A stretch of DNA of 64,000 nucleotides from Adiantum capillus-veneris (lineage: Eukaryota > Streptophyta > Polypodiopsida > Polypodiales > Pteridaceae), in contig CM043942.1 of NCBI GenBank assembly GCA_014529385.2, positions 50,106,274-50,170,273 of the forward strand, written 5' to 3'. The position numbers and the translations under genes are program-made. Numbering within the stretch: the stretch's first letter is position 1; each line of letters begins with the position of its first letter. Below are positions 20,569 to 32,123 of this stretch, piece by piece. The notes under the pieces are model-generated. The model saw nothing but the letters and a program-made list of their open reading frames with translations. It was not told the origin of the DNA and made no database searches.

Positions 20569-23532
20569 GTGTTACATCAACGGAGGAGAGTAAACCAAGG
20601 GATAGTGCGACCGTTAGAGCCGATCCTTGAAGAAGTCAACTGCGACACTTCTTTAGAGATATCTTTTGAGTATTTCATAGAACACTTGGGACAAATAAAA
20701 CTAAACGGAAGAAAAAACATGGCAGCAGGACCATCAGACCCCTCGGCCACACTAAAGCTATTGTTCATCAAGTATCAATATGACAACAAGCAAGGTGCCA
20801 AGATATACAAAGATGGTATGGACCGCTACTGTGTGAAAATAGAAGATAGACCAAGTGAGTTCAGGGACTTAGTGCCTGTAAGCTATAGCGGAGACAGGTA
20901 CCTAGATGACCAGGGTATCATGTACTTGGTAGTCCTGAATCCTAACATTGTAGACAACTGGGGATTGATGGGCACAAAAGCCGAAATAGACGAGGAACAT
21001 GAGGAAAAGGCACCAACAATGAGCTTACCTAATGCGAGATTAAGGCGAGAAAACGATACGTTGAGAATCAACACGGACAATGTCTACTTGGGGTTATACA
21101 AGTATAATAATGGAGAGCAAGATCTCTATTATAGATGCGAGGAACCCTACGTCGGGGAGATGACTGAGCGGAAAAGACTTTATGTCTTCACCTACATAGA
21201 GGGAGCGGAAACGAAAATTGCAGCATACGACAAGTATGGAAGACGATATGCAGCAATCGATAAAAAATAATTGGAAGGATATACGTACTTTGGGGGACCA
21301 CTTCATCAGTATTATGTCACTCCAAGCCCACTAAGACCAACACCTACAACTGTCATGCCAGAACCGTTGACCATAGGTGGAGGGTGGACTCATGTAGCTG
21401 ATTCTTTCAGTTGACCTCACTATTCAATGCCAAGCCCCATGGGAACGTTACATTCCAGAGAATCAATGGCTACGAATCGAGGTAGTGCAGTTTCTATCTC
21501 TACACATACGGCTGTAGGTCCAACAATTGCAGCCACCCCATCACATTTACCACCTAGTAGTAGATTTGGGGCAGGGGAGCCAACGAGAGCAACCTACGAC
21601 CTCCATGATGCACGAGAACGATTAAGTCGAGACATGGGAGCAATGAGATTGACCGCTGCCATAGATGGATCAGACCATCCCAAGTAGCAAAGTGCATGCC
21701 AAAGAAGTATAGCGGATAGGGGGATCCATATGCCCATGTATCGCTCTTCAAGCAAGTCCTAAGAGCAGAACAGATCACTGATTTCCACACTCAATACGAG
21801 GGATTCGGGCTAACCTTGGAAGGGACGGCCTTAACCTGGTTTTAACCTTTAAACCCTGAAACTCGTCCGAATATTGAACACGTATTGTGCAAGTTCGCAG
21901 AAGAATTCTCAAAACGGGGTATAAAGCATAATACTGTATCACAGATATACACTTTTAAACAAAGGGAGAATGAAAAAGTGAAGGAAGCAACCTTGAGATT
22001 CAAGAAATACATTGAGAGGTGCCCGAGGAGAGAATTACCGCAGGACGAGAGATTGTCTATGCTCTTCGTTGAAGGACTTAGGAATGAAACCTTGAAAAAG
22101 GACCTTCACTTGAAAGCCTGTAGCATGTTTCAACAGGTTACAAGGGAAGCGTTATATCTTGTCGATAACTACAAAGCATATGGGGAAGTGTCAGAGGATA
22201 CTGATTCAGTAACCAGTGGCTCTTCATCGATAAAAAGCGAATCCTCTACCAAGAAAGATGCCCAGGAATCCTTGATGCCGACAGCTGATCAATTGATAGA
22301 GGAGGTAACGAAGAGAATGCAACAACATATGAGATCAAATCCGGTGTTGAGACAGTCTCAGACGAGGAAGTGTGACACATGTGGGGGGGATCATCCGACG
22401 CCGTGGTGCCCACAACAGCCAAAATCACCAGTTGCAAATGGACGAATACTGAAATGGTGCGCCATAGAACAAAAATGGACGAATCATAGCACGGAAGAGT
22501 GTTTTTATAACAAAAACTATGTGAGGAAAAGACCGTATGGGCCTCCAGCAGGACCATCCCAACCACCTCCTCCAAGATATCAAGTTGGACCAAATATGAA
22601 TCTGGTAGCAGGAGCAGACAGACCTCAACCTATATTGGGTCAACAACATCCATTACCACAGGAAAATAGGGCCATGATTAGGTATGCTCAACCTTGTGAA
22701 GCATCACCGGGAACAAATAGTACACTTCAAGTTTCTTATTACGAGGAGCCGAATGAGCGTTACACAACATAACCCGAATCACAAATATACATAGATGAAG
22801 CCTATCAACCGTGGGGAAATAGCAAGGGTATGGCACCACCAACGTATGTAGCACAACCTTCGAGAGATCAATATTTGGTAGACGAAAGAACGTTAATGTT
22901 CATTGCGAACCAGAATTACAAATCAAGAGGATATCCTAATAGAGCATGACAACCTATGGGACCACCTCCTCAAAATCAAACTCCAATTGGACAGTGCTGT
23001 AGCTGTGGAAGTACGGATCATTGGGAGCGTAACTTTCCTTTCAAAGGCGAAAGAGTGAAAAATTTTGGGTTTTGTGACGGATTCGGACAACAAGGGAAAA
23101 GCGACTATGAATATTGTGGGGGTGATACCAAGTGCAAGCAGTGGATCAGAAATCGATCCCATGATCCAAATCAATGTGATAACCAGAGCCCAAGCCAAGG
23201 ACTTAAGGAAAAACGAGTCCGTGGAGGAAAAGGTCGAGTTTCTGATACCCACAGAACACGAGAGTTTATCCGTGAGAACCCAACGAAAATCCTAGAAGGC
23301 GAAACGAGACAGGATGAAAACAAGAAAATTGAACAGCCAAATTGCCATGCAAAACGAATTGCAGAAAATGAAGGAGCAACTCAAACAAGAGAGAGAGAGT
23401 AGAACTGCTGAGGATAACAACAAGCCGAGGAAAGCGTCCTCAGGGGGATCAGTCTTGGTTGACAAAGTGCTAGAGCCGTTAGATGCTCTATTACAAGCGT
23501 GCGAAGCAAGGTTAAAACAAACCAAACTTTAG
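20569..23532 (+). pseudogene. Element C gag, decayed
   Basis: Frame 1 is open from 20569 (an inner ATG at 20719 starts MAAGPSDPSATLKLLFIKYQ) to a TAA at 21268, then continues to 21687 past a TGA. A frameshift leads to a segment with a TAG and a TAA, then an open part 21885-22772. The N-terminal domain has GLYKYNNGEQ, an EPY...TERKRLYVFTY block and KYGRRYAAI. The capsid part has FKQVLRAEQ, YEGFGLTLEG and FAEEFSKRGIKHNT. Knuckle-like motifs follow (CDTCGGDHPTPWC; CCSCGSTDHWE with the last Cys lost). The tail near 23314-23532 is rich in Lys, Glu and Gln and probably coiled. Element E has the same N-terminal and capsid domains in one open frame, which supports the assignment. Confidence 0.8.
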
Positions 23533-24368
23533 AGCAAAGATGGCTAACTTACCCTCAACTAGAAGTGGAAATGAAGCGTTTGGAAATGTGTAAACACCTC
23601 ATTGAAACAGCCCAGGCGTTGATAGAACCTAAGATGGTTAGAACCCCAGAACAAGAAGTGTTGATTCACAAAGAGCGAGAAAAACTAAAAATCAATGAAC
23701 CAAAACAAGTAAACGAACCCAGGCCTGAAATGATATTGTCACTGCATCATCGAGTGGTGCCAAACATGATTGATGACGCTAAGTCAATGACGATAATGCC
23801 AATTCCAGAAGTTGAAGAACACTGGCCCCAACACTTATGGAAAACCATTAGAAACAGAAAGAACGGAAGCGCGACGTTACAGCCTGCTTCAATTCCTGAG
23901 ATTAACCTGGATAACGGATTTTATCTAGCCGATATACAATCGCTGTATGGGGATGCGGGAACAAAGGTTTTGATGGAAAGCAAAGCCCAATCCTTGAAAA
24001 CCCTGCCTTCATTTATAGGTGAACATAAGGCACAATCGGAGATAAAATTAGTTCCATCCCAAACGAGAACTATTCCACATATGGTTGACTCAAAAGGTCT
24101 TCAAGAGATGCTGTCGACACCTATAACATGCACAATCACGTTGTCCGAACTCTTGAGAGTCAGACCACACTTATGGGAAGATATGGGGAAACATTTAAAG
24201 CACAAAGGAGTAAAGATTCCTCTTTCGACAAACCCTACGGGAGAAGAAAACAAACGAGAAAGTCAACCCAAAGCCCAACCAGTGCCGATAAACAAGGTCG
24301 GAGATTACTGTGAAGGTGAGGAGGAGAATACAACCCTACCTGTTGAATATCAGGATATAAAACGATAG
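23499..24368 (+). pseudogene. Element C gag-protease linker region
   Basis: 289 codons open in a frame different from the preceding gag tail. Charged, with no recognised motif except a run leading directly into the protease; the frame stops at 24366, a few bases before the protease coding resumes in another frame. It probably corresponds to the linker between gag and protease. Confidence 0.45.
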
Positions 24369-24370
24369 CC

Positions 24371-25207
24371 ATCCTAGACAGTGGAGCAGGAGTGGCAATT
24401 GCTACCAAGCAAATCTGGGAGAAGTGGGGCCGTCCAGCTCTCAGGAAAATGAGAATGAAACCGCAACTCGCAGATGGGTATGTAGAGAGACCATTGGGAA
24501 TCCTGGACCAAATAGTTGTAACTTCATGTGGAATTAACTATGAGCACACCTTTGCTGTGGTGGATTTTGGGAAAACAAACAACTTCGACATTATTTTGGG
24601 ACGACCTTTTATGCGTCAACTCAAAATGATACAAGATTGGGGGTATGACCAAATCTACCTAAGGCACAAAGAGCTAATAACGAAGATCAACATGAAGGAT
24701 CACAGCTCTAGAGACGTTGCAAAAACACCAGTGCAAGAATTTAATTCAACCACTGTAAATGAAAAAGAAATACCTGCATGGATGCAAACGAAAGCGCATG
24801 TCTGGATGTGTGGAGCATTTGATTGTGGAGAAATAATCAAGGACGAATGCGTTTTGGAAAGATCCGTAGAAGACGAAGCTTATTTCCCAGAACCTTTCCC
24901 GGAACATTTATTTGAGCCATTCCGGTGGACTCAAAGATTGTCAACCTTGGACATATGTGTTAACGAATGTACACCTACGAAATTTTGTGACGAAGAAGGA
25001 TACGACCTAGTAACATTGCAAATGGCTAGCGTCATCCTTGAGTTAGGATCGGAGAGCGAGGAACAAGAAGAACCTCCACGTGAGACCAAGTGTAAAAGAA
25101 TAATTGATGAGATATCTGTAGTGAACGATATGAATCGAACAGAGGAGGAATTCACGGATTCACTATGCTGTGACCTTCCATCACACTGGACGATGAAATC
25201 CGACTGA
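24371..25207 (+). pseudogene. Element C protease (first retropepsin domain)
   Basis: The frame beginning just before ATG 24392 reads AILDSGAGVAIATKQIW, giving the catalytic D-S-G, and then FDIILGRPFMRQLKMIQDWG, the conserved ILG segment of retropepsins. It is separated from the preceding segment by a frameshift near 24360. The downstream part (to 25207) is acidic linker. The domain would mature gag and pol. The catalytic triad is intact but the element is broken elsewhere. Confidence 0.75.
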
Positions 25208-25849
25208 TAGAGGCTGATGATGAAAGATCAAGAGCATCAGAGACGAATAGGAAATACAGGTTGAGACAAGACAGGTTTTGCGAGTTTCATAACCAAAAAC
25301 CTGGTCGACAGGAGCGGTATAAATCCAAGAGAACTAGAAAATCAAGGGCGAATAAGCATAATCCGATGCCTCTTGTCAATGACAGAACGGGATATCTAAA
25401 GCTTGTCAAAACTGAGGATTGTGTCAAAGACGCAGCTCACTGGCGGGTTTATCAAAACTAAACCGTGGAAAAACAACAAGAAGAACAGACACGAGAAGCA
25501 AACGACTAGGTCACAGAAAGGGGGGAAAACAAAGTCTGGAATGACCAAAACAGAGAGGAAAACAGAGTACAATAAGCTCAAGCAAACCCTCAGAGACATA
25601 TGGACGACTGACTTTGAAACAAATGAGGACACGAATTCTGACAAGATGGATGCACCGTCCCATTATAAGAAATATACCATACAAGATAGGAAAATCATAG
25701 TTTAACAACCAATGAGAGAATTGAAGAAAACTGGGTACATCGTACAACAGTCCTGAAAAAGTCAAACGAATAGATCTAGCGGGGCCAGGAGAAGATCCAA
25801 AACCTGTATATATTTCCACGGATCTTACTGAAGAAGAGGAAAAGCTTTT
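25208..25849 (+). other. Element C linker between protease and reverse transcriptase
   Basis: Short overlapping open stretches in different frames, strongly basic (25261-25461 and 25403-25705), with no recognised motif. Given its position it is decayed polyprotein linker. Confidence 0.4.
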
Positions 25850-26670
25850 GGTAGCTATTCTTAAACAATATAGAGATGTGTTTGCATGATCATACAAAGA
25901 TCTTAAGGGGGTGGATCCAAGTATCTGTCAACACACAATATCCCTTAAGAACGACGCCAAACCTAGAAGACAACGTCCCTATACTTACAATGAAACGTTT
26001 GCGAAAAAGATCAAGGAGGAGATAGATAAACTTAAGGAGGCAGAGTTTATTTATGAAATTGAGCACACCGATTGGGTTTCACCGATTGTGGTGGTCCCGA
26101 AGAAAATGGAAAGTTAAGAGTGTTAGTCAATCTCAAGAAAGTAAACGCGGCTACGATTTCGGACAACTATCCCCTACCCATTACTGATCATGCAATAGAA
26201 AGGGTGGCAGTCAAAGAGGCTTATTGCTTCTTAGATGGCTTTTCGGGTTACAACCAACTCTCAATAAAACCAGAGGATCAGCACAAAACGGCTTTCGTAA
26301 CTGAATGAGGTATTTTTGCATTCTGGGTAATGGATTTTGGCTTAACAAATGCACGAGCCACATTTCAAAGGCTGATGGGTCATGCTTTTAAAGAATATCT
26401 AAGACACTTCTTAGAAATTTACATGGATGACCTGTGTGTTCACTCTCTTATCAGATTGGAGCACATAGAGCACTTGACCAAGGTGTTCGAAAAATATAGA
26501 TTGTATCGGATTTTCCTGAATCCAGAGAAATGTGTCTTCATGGTAAGACAGGGCAAAATATTGGGACATATAGTTTCCAAAAATGGTATTTCGACAGACA
26601 TGGAGAAGATCAACGTCATTGTTGATCTACCACGACTAGTAAAGGTGAAAGAGGTACATGTATTATGAGC
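25850..26670 (+). pseudogene. Element C reverse transcriptase
   Basis: Successive pieces in shifting frames read KAEFIYEIEHTDWVSPIVVVPKK-type start motifs, LRVLVNLKKVNAATISDNYPLP, FLDGFSGYNQL, MDFGLTNARATFQRLM and IYMDDLCVHS. YMDD holds the two catalytic Asp residues. Breaks: TGA at 25887, frameshift near 26090-26117, TGA at 26306. The order and motifs are those of a Ty3/gypsy enzyme. Confidence 0.85.
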
Positions 26671-27210
26671 CATTGTGGATATTATTGCAGATTTATCTAC
26701 TCATACGCTATAATTGCAAAACCACTTTACGCGCTGATAACTAAATTTGAGTGGACAGAGGAGTGCGAGGAAGCTTTTCAAACTTTGAAGCAGAGGTTTA
26801 TTTCCGCTCCAATTTTGAAGGCTCCGGATTGGGAAAGGATATTTCACATCCACGTAGATACATCAGCATATGCAATAGGATGCATACTTGCACAACCTGG
26901 AGAGAACAACATGGATTTTCCAATAAGTTACTCCAGTAGACAACTGAACAATGCAGAGAAGAATTACAGGACAACGGAGAGGGAGGAATTGGGTATGGTC
27001 TATGCGGTAAAAAAGTTTAGACACTACTTACTTTCCAATAAATTTGTATTCTTTGTTGATCACCAAGCACTGTTGTACTTAGTAAACAAACCTTGCAATA
27101 CGGGGATAATTGTTCGATGGTTCATCATACTGCTTGAGTAGTCAAAAAAGGAACTACACACCAAAGAGCGGATCATTTATCTAGAATGATGCATGGAGAA
27201 AACCCTGTAG
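26671..27210 (+). pseudogene. Element C RNase H
   Basis: Reads FHIHVDTSAYAIGCILAQ (first catalytic Asp), SYSSRQLNNAEKNYRTTERE (Glu helix), FFVDHQALLYLVNK (third Asp), then, after a stop at 27139 and a frame change, HQRADHLSRM, the usual end of the domain. It degrades the RNA strand of the hybrid during cDNA synthesis. Confidence 0.82.
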
Positions 27211-27287
27211 GAGTTGATGATGATTTGCCAGATGCATATCTTTTCAACATAGAAATGGTTCCAAGATGAAGCGAGGATGTAATTCCT

Positions 27288-27610
27288 TTGCTGATTATCT
27301 GGTCATTGAATGTGACAAGACAACCATCTACCATTGCAGCATCCAGATCATTGGTAATGTTGGCGGGCAGGCTATACAAACAAGGATCGGATCAAATCCT
27401 TAGGCTTTGTGTTGAATCGAGTGAACGGGAATTGTACCTAAACCAAGCTCACGTACAAACAACGGGGATTCACAATGGGCATGCACAGATGTATCAGAGA
27501 TTGATGAGAATGGGTGTGTATTGGCCAAAAGTGTGACATAGTGTTCATATGCATATCAAATCTTACGCTAAATGCATGCTTCAAAAGCCAATAGAGCACG
27601 CGACTCTATT
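27288..27610 (+). pseudogene. Element C integrase zinc-binding module, first copy
   Basis: Reads LYKQGSDQILRLCVESSERE, then LNQAHVQTTGIHNGH (the two His), RMGVYWPKV, and after one stop an IKSYAKCMLQKP segment where C...C is expected. This is the H2C2 pattern normally found once before the integrase core. It is followed at once by a second copy (27650-27990). Confidence 0.72.
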
Positions 27611-27644
27611 CAGATTATCTGTCACACCCCGATGGAGTAACTAC

Positions 27645-27990
27645 ATTGTGGAATACCTCACCACCAGGATATTGCCTGAAGGGATGAGTAGATCACGAAT
27701 CAAAACGATCACGAAAGAGGCAGAAAACTATGTACTGATTGAGGACACTCTTTACAAGAGGGGAAAAGACAATCAATTGCGAATGTGCGCGACTGAAGAA
27801 GAATATATTTCTATATTAGAGCAAACACACGGTGGACAAGCTGGTGGACATTTCTCAGCTGCTGACAAAACGGCCAAAGAAATTCTTATTACAGGAATAT
27901 CGTGGACTACACTATTCATGACGCTGAAGAGTTTGTGAAACGATGTGACGATTTCCAGAAAACAAAAATTCCTAGAGCACGAGATGATAT
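27645..27990 (+). pseudogene. Element C integrase zinc-binding module, second copy
   Basis: Reads LYKRGKDNQLRMCATEEEY, LEQTHGGQAGGHFSAADKT (two His) and, after a frame change at about 27905, VKRCDDFQKTKIP. It shares the LYK-G-D--LR-C opening and the His spacing with the first copy, which indicates an ancient duplication rather than a recent one, because most residues differ. Confidence 0.75.
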
Positions 27991-28870
27991 GCCCTTAAGG
28001 CCAATGATGGGGGCAAGAGCGTTTGCAAAATGGGGAATAGATTTTGTAGGACCGATAGCGCCTCCAGGATATAAAACACATGCTCAATACATTATTGTGG
28101 CAACAGATTATCTACAAAATGGGTGGAAGCCAAAGCAATAACCAGAAATGATGCAAAAATGACAGCACAATTTTTGTATGAGAACATTTTCACCATATAT
28201 GGCTTACCAATTGAGCTAGTGAGCGATAGAGGAACTCACTTCATCAATGAAGTGATCGAATTCCTATTGGATGAATTCATGGTAATTCACAGGAAATCCG
28301 CTCCCTACCACCCACAAGGGAATGGCCAAGCCGAAAGTACGAATAAGATTTTGGCGAATCGAGAGCTGACTGGGATCAAAAGTTGCATTCAGCTTTATGG
28401 GCATATAGAGTAGCTTACAAAACATCGATCGGAACGACTCCGTTCAACATGGTTTATGGAATTCAAGCAATTTTGCCACTTGAATTCCTTATCCCCATAC
28501 TTCGAGTCGCTAAACCATTAGAATGGACGGGCCATGAATTATCCAATCAGGTAGATGTCCTGGAAAAACTGGATGAAACTAGATTGAGAGCCGTTGCATC
28601 AATCTACGCGCAAAAGCGAAACATGAAATCATTCTTTAATCAACATGTTATCAGCAAGGAATTTTCTATTGGGGATTACGTCTTAATGTATACCCTGAAA
28701 CAACATTCCCGGAAACTCAAAAAACGAGGAAATGGACCCTATGTGATTCATGACATATCATCTAGCGGTGCCATTAAACTTGCGACATTAGAGGGAGAGG
28801 AAATGCCTAACTGGATTAGTGGTTGCAGACTAAAGAAATACAACATATCACTCACTACAGAGATGCTTGC
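27991..28870 (+). pseudogene. Element C integrase core and C-terminal domain
   Basis: FAKWGIDFVGPI carries the first catalytic Asp, ELVSDRGTHFINEV the second and HPQGNGQAESTNK the Glu. Frame changes occur near 28115 and 28380. The C-terminal part reads NQHVISKEFSIGDYVLMYT and GPYVIHDISSSGAIKLATLEG, the GPF/Y module of Ty3/gypsy integrases. No chromodomain follows, unlike G1 and D. Confidence 0.85.
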
Positions 28871-29390
28871 CAAAATACACGCTGCAAAGGAGCGCAAGAA
28901 CAAAGCAAAGGAAACAAAAGCTCAAGCACAGGAGGAGGCCAAAATTAGGATTTTAAAACGAAAACAAACCTTACACCAACAAAGACTTCCTCAACCAGCA
29001 AACACGGCTCAAATTCCTTTGTCTATACTTCAAACTGATGAGCAATGGGAAACAGAAATCAATGTTCACATCAATGTCAGACTCCCGCATGGCAGATATC
29101 AACGAGCATTGATTGACACAAGAGCAAGAGTCAATGCGGTCAACTTCTCCACTTACAAGATGCTCACAGATGAACCCCTCGTACAATCCACACGTGATCT
29201 ACAAGCAGCAAACGGTGCAACAATGCCAACATTGGGGATAGTAAACTTACCAATCAATCTTGATGGAAATAGTTGTCCTCATCAATTTTTCGTAATGAAA
29301 GACGGAGAAATCAGAGAATCAATATGCTTGGGAGTTCCATGGATGAGAACGTACAATGCAGTCACACTGAATGGTCAGAACATGAGTTAA
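28871..29390 (+). pseudogene. Second retropepsin-like domain, fused behind the element C integrase
   Basis: The same open frame that carries the integrase C-terminus (28383-29390) continues through a Lys/Ala/Gln helix-like linker into INVHINVRLPHGRYQRALID, then TRARVNAVNFSTYKML, MPTLGIVNLPINLDG and SICLGVPWMRTYNAVTLN. This is a retropepsin outline: ALIDTG-like motif, flap region, and an ILG-like LGVPW end. The D-T-G appears as D-T-R, so this copy would be inactive. A protease domain after the integrase is not part of the usual gypsy order. Confidence 0.65.
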
Positions 29391-30033
29391 GGTACACACA
29401 CAACTCTAACGTGTACATGACTCCATTCGCCAAAACAGATCACTCGTGGCCAAGCATCCCCATCGACAAAAAGCAACCGGCGAATCATCCAAAAACAACA
29501 CAAAAGGTTATTCGGAAAGTATGGATAAAGAAAATTTTGCTAACCAACAAATTGAGCAAGATGTGGCTACCTAAGGACAAACTCCAGACGGTAGCAACAT
29601 CATCTCAAAGACCTTCAGAAGCTACTCCAAAGTGGAAATGGCAACCAAAACTGGAGAAAACTACAGATTCGGCGACAGAGCTTGAAAGCAAACCCAAAAC
29701 TCAAAACAAGAAGCCTGAACCTCCAAAATGGCACTGGAAACCTGTGAAAACTAAAGCACAATCGTACTGATGGATTCCAAAAGTAGTTGCCAGCACAACA
29801 CCCACAATCAAGGAAAGAGCAATTCGACTTCAAGCTCTTCTGTTCCATAAACACCTACCCTCGCCATCAAAAGCCACTGAAAACTACATTCAGTTCCCAC
29901 ATCTTGCACAGCATATTGTTACCCAACGCATTGTCTCAAACATCAGAATAGGGCCACATTACACGGCCATGCATAGACACAGATTCCAAAACCCATGCAC
30001 ATGCACCAAACCTTCATGCGGGACGACTCAGAC
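29391..30033 (+). pseudogene. Basic, Trp/Pro-repeat tail of element C pol
   Basis: In a frame shifted from the previous domain, open to TGA 29768 and then onward to near 30040. It carries a loosely repeated pattern of Trp and Lys/Pro (WLPKDK, PKWKWQPK, PKWHWKPVK, YWIPKV). Function unknown. It ends at the internal polypurine tract, as the end of a pol gene normally does. Confidence 0.45.
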
Positions 30034-30047
30034 AAGGAAGGGGGGAG
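30034..30047 (+). other. Internal polypurine tract of element C
   Basis: AAGGAAGGGGGGAG followed by T, identical over 15 bases to the terminal tract at 35766-35780. What follows (TAATTGATGAATATAGCAAC) weakly resembles the LTR start (ending GATGAAGCAACAA), so this may be the remnant of a former 3' end or a second plus-strand priming site. Confidence 0.6.
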
Positions 30048-30984
30048 TAATTGATGAATATAGCAACAATCAGGGCCATTAAGGGGTCCACCGTGTATAT
30101 ATGTACATAATGTGTGTGTTTTTTTTCATTATTTAGAGTTTAATTTCCAACATATTCGATCAAAACCTGGCAATTTTAACGTTTTTGTATCATGCGACTA
30201 GCATAATAATGAGCTGTAATGACAAAATCCGGAGCATTGGGATGCTTCTAGAGAAAATATATGCATAGGGGTGAGTATAATAATTTTGGCTAATTTTTGC
30301 CAGTTAATAAGTATTTTCAATTTATTTTGTTTGATTTTTGTTAATAAACATCAAAAATTAAAAAATCTCGCTCACAAGTATCGGAATCAAGTTCTGGAAG
30401 CAAACGCCGAAGTATCATGATAAGGTTATCAAGCATAGAAGATATGAAGCTAATCTGAAGATGTCAAATTTCGGCCTTAATGATCATGACTACATTTCGC
30501 CAAAATCGCATCAAATGGTCATACGACGCCGGAATGACAAACGGTTCGACCCACAAGTGGTATGCAGATTATATTGGGATCAAAGGTGAGGAAATCAGCC
30601 CTGTGTCATGAAAATCTCAGGAAGATATAGGTCAGGTAGGCCAAATTCTAGCTCATTGTTCATTTTCACCTTTTGAGAGAGAAGGAGAGAGCTTTTTGAC
30701 CTAGAGCGAGCTGCCACATTTCTACCCCGTACGGACGGTCAGAGCCAGCATTTCACACCAGATTTCACAGGTATGTTCCTTATCAAGTAAAGATCAAGTC
30801 TATTACGCATGCAAGCGCGAATCATTGCACAAACGGGCGAAGGAATCAAATCAAAGTCGGATAGGGTCAAAGAGGTCAAGGGCCCTTAGAGGCATTCAAA
30901 CAAAACTTTTTTCAGGCACAGAACACATCAATGAGCTCCCCACAAGGTCAACAAATCCATATGGTCAAAACACAATTTGGTGGT

Positions 30985-31010
30985 GGTACACCGATCGCGA
31001 TCGGTGTACC
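30985..31010. repeat. 26-bp perfect palindrome
   Basis: GGTACACCGATCG followed immediately by its exact reverse complement. This is the best-kept member and shows the full symmetric site of which the other C copies are partly decayed forms. Confidence 0.96.
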
Positions 31011-31105
31011 TCACTGACAAAAATTGGGACAGAACATGCAAAACATCTCCCCTCAGCCTCGCCTACAATCTGCTGGTGTCAAAATCAATTTTGGCCTCCA
31101 TGGTA

Positions 31106-31117
31106 CGATCGCGATCG
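31106..31117. repeat. Palindrome CGATCGCGATCG
   Basis: Perfect 12-bp core, with GGTA before and GTGCCCC after; the right outer arm has lost symmetry. Confidence 0.93.
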
Positions 31118-31839
31118 GTGCCCCTAGATGCAAGCTTTGCAACTTTTGACTTGGCCCAGGCTTGGAACTCAGTTAAATGTACACACTCTTGAATGTTCAA
31201 GGAAAATGCACAAATTTTGCTCATGGAATGGGGCAAATTTGTCAAACACAACCAAAAAGGGAAAATTTGACCAACAACTACCAAAATCCGGTTAAAAACA
31301 ATGATGGATGGTTTGAAAGGTACACTTGTCCGACTAAGAGTCAGAACAGTTGTAGAAAACCTCGGATGGATCTCAGAATCTCCTACAAGTACAGATGTAG
31401 TCATTTCAGTCTCGAATGATCATACAAAGGTAAAATTGGAGCCGAGCCAATGCCAAAACCAAAAGGTCACTTAAGGATGTTCAAGCATCACATGGATATC
31501 AAAGAAATGCCTGAAAAATGCACAAATCTGGAAAACCTCCTAAGACAGGGTATGAAGTGCCTGATAAGGTCAAAATCAGACAATGGAGTAGGCTGATGGT
31601 AGCAGAACCTCATGGAAGCATTGGGAGCTCTAAAACTAACTTCAACTAACTCCAGGATCCAACCAAATTTCATCAGGAAAACCCAATATGGTTAGACTTA
31701 GTAAAATATGGTCAAACAGTGAAAAATTGCTCTAATTTGTTCATTTTAAGCCCAAACTTGAAAATAAATCATCAGTGGGCTAGGCAGGCATAGGGGTTCA
31801 TGACCATCTAGTTTCCACCCAAAAAAGATCCAGAACACT

Positions 31840-31849
31840 GATCGCGATC
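31840..31849. repeat. Palindrome GATCGCGATC
   Basis: 10-bp core, with CACT before and GGTGTACC after. One left-arm base has changed. Confidence 0.9.
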
Positions 31850-32111
31850 GGTGTACCTTAGCTTAAGATTTTGACAAAAACCTATCAGATCCCTTGTATA
31901 CATCTTGTTCAAGTCACCAACCAAGTTTCAAGCCATTTGGACAGCAAAAACTCATAAAAAGTCAGAGTCTAGTCCAAAACTCCCTTGTAACCCAGAAATG
32001 GGACCTGTAAACTCAAAAGTAGTTCAAATGACACACAGAGTGGATCAAAATGACCCTCCAACTATCAGCAACCCACTCATGTGATCAAATCTAATTTTGG
32101 CCTCTGTACTA

Positions 32112-32123
32112 CGATCGCTATCG
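32112..32123. repeat. Decayed palindrome CGATCGCTATCG
   Basis: Same context as palindrome 1 (GTACTA before, GTGTACC after) with one G to T change in the core. Confidence 0.85.

Noticed and set aside
19468..32123. CRISPR-like array from regularly spaced palindromic repeats
   Set aside because: The palindromes are far apart (114-733 bases), the sequence between them is diverged repeat rather than unique spacers, no cas genes exist and the setting is a plant retroelement.
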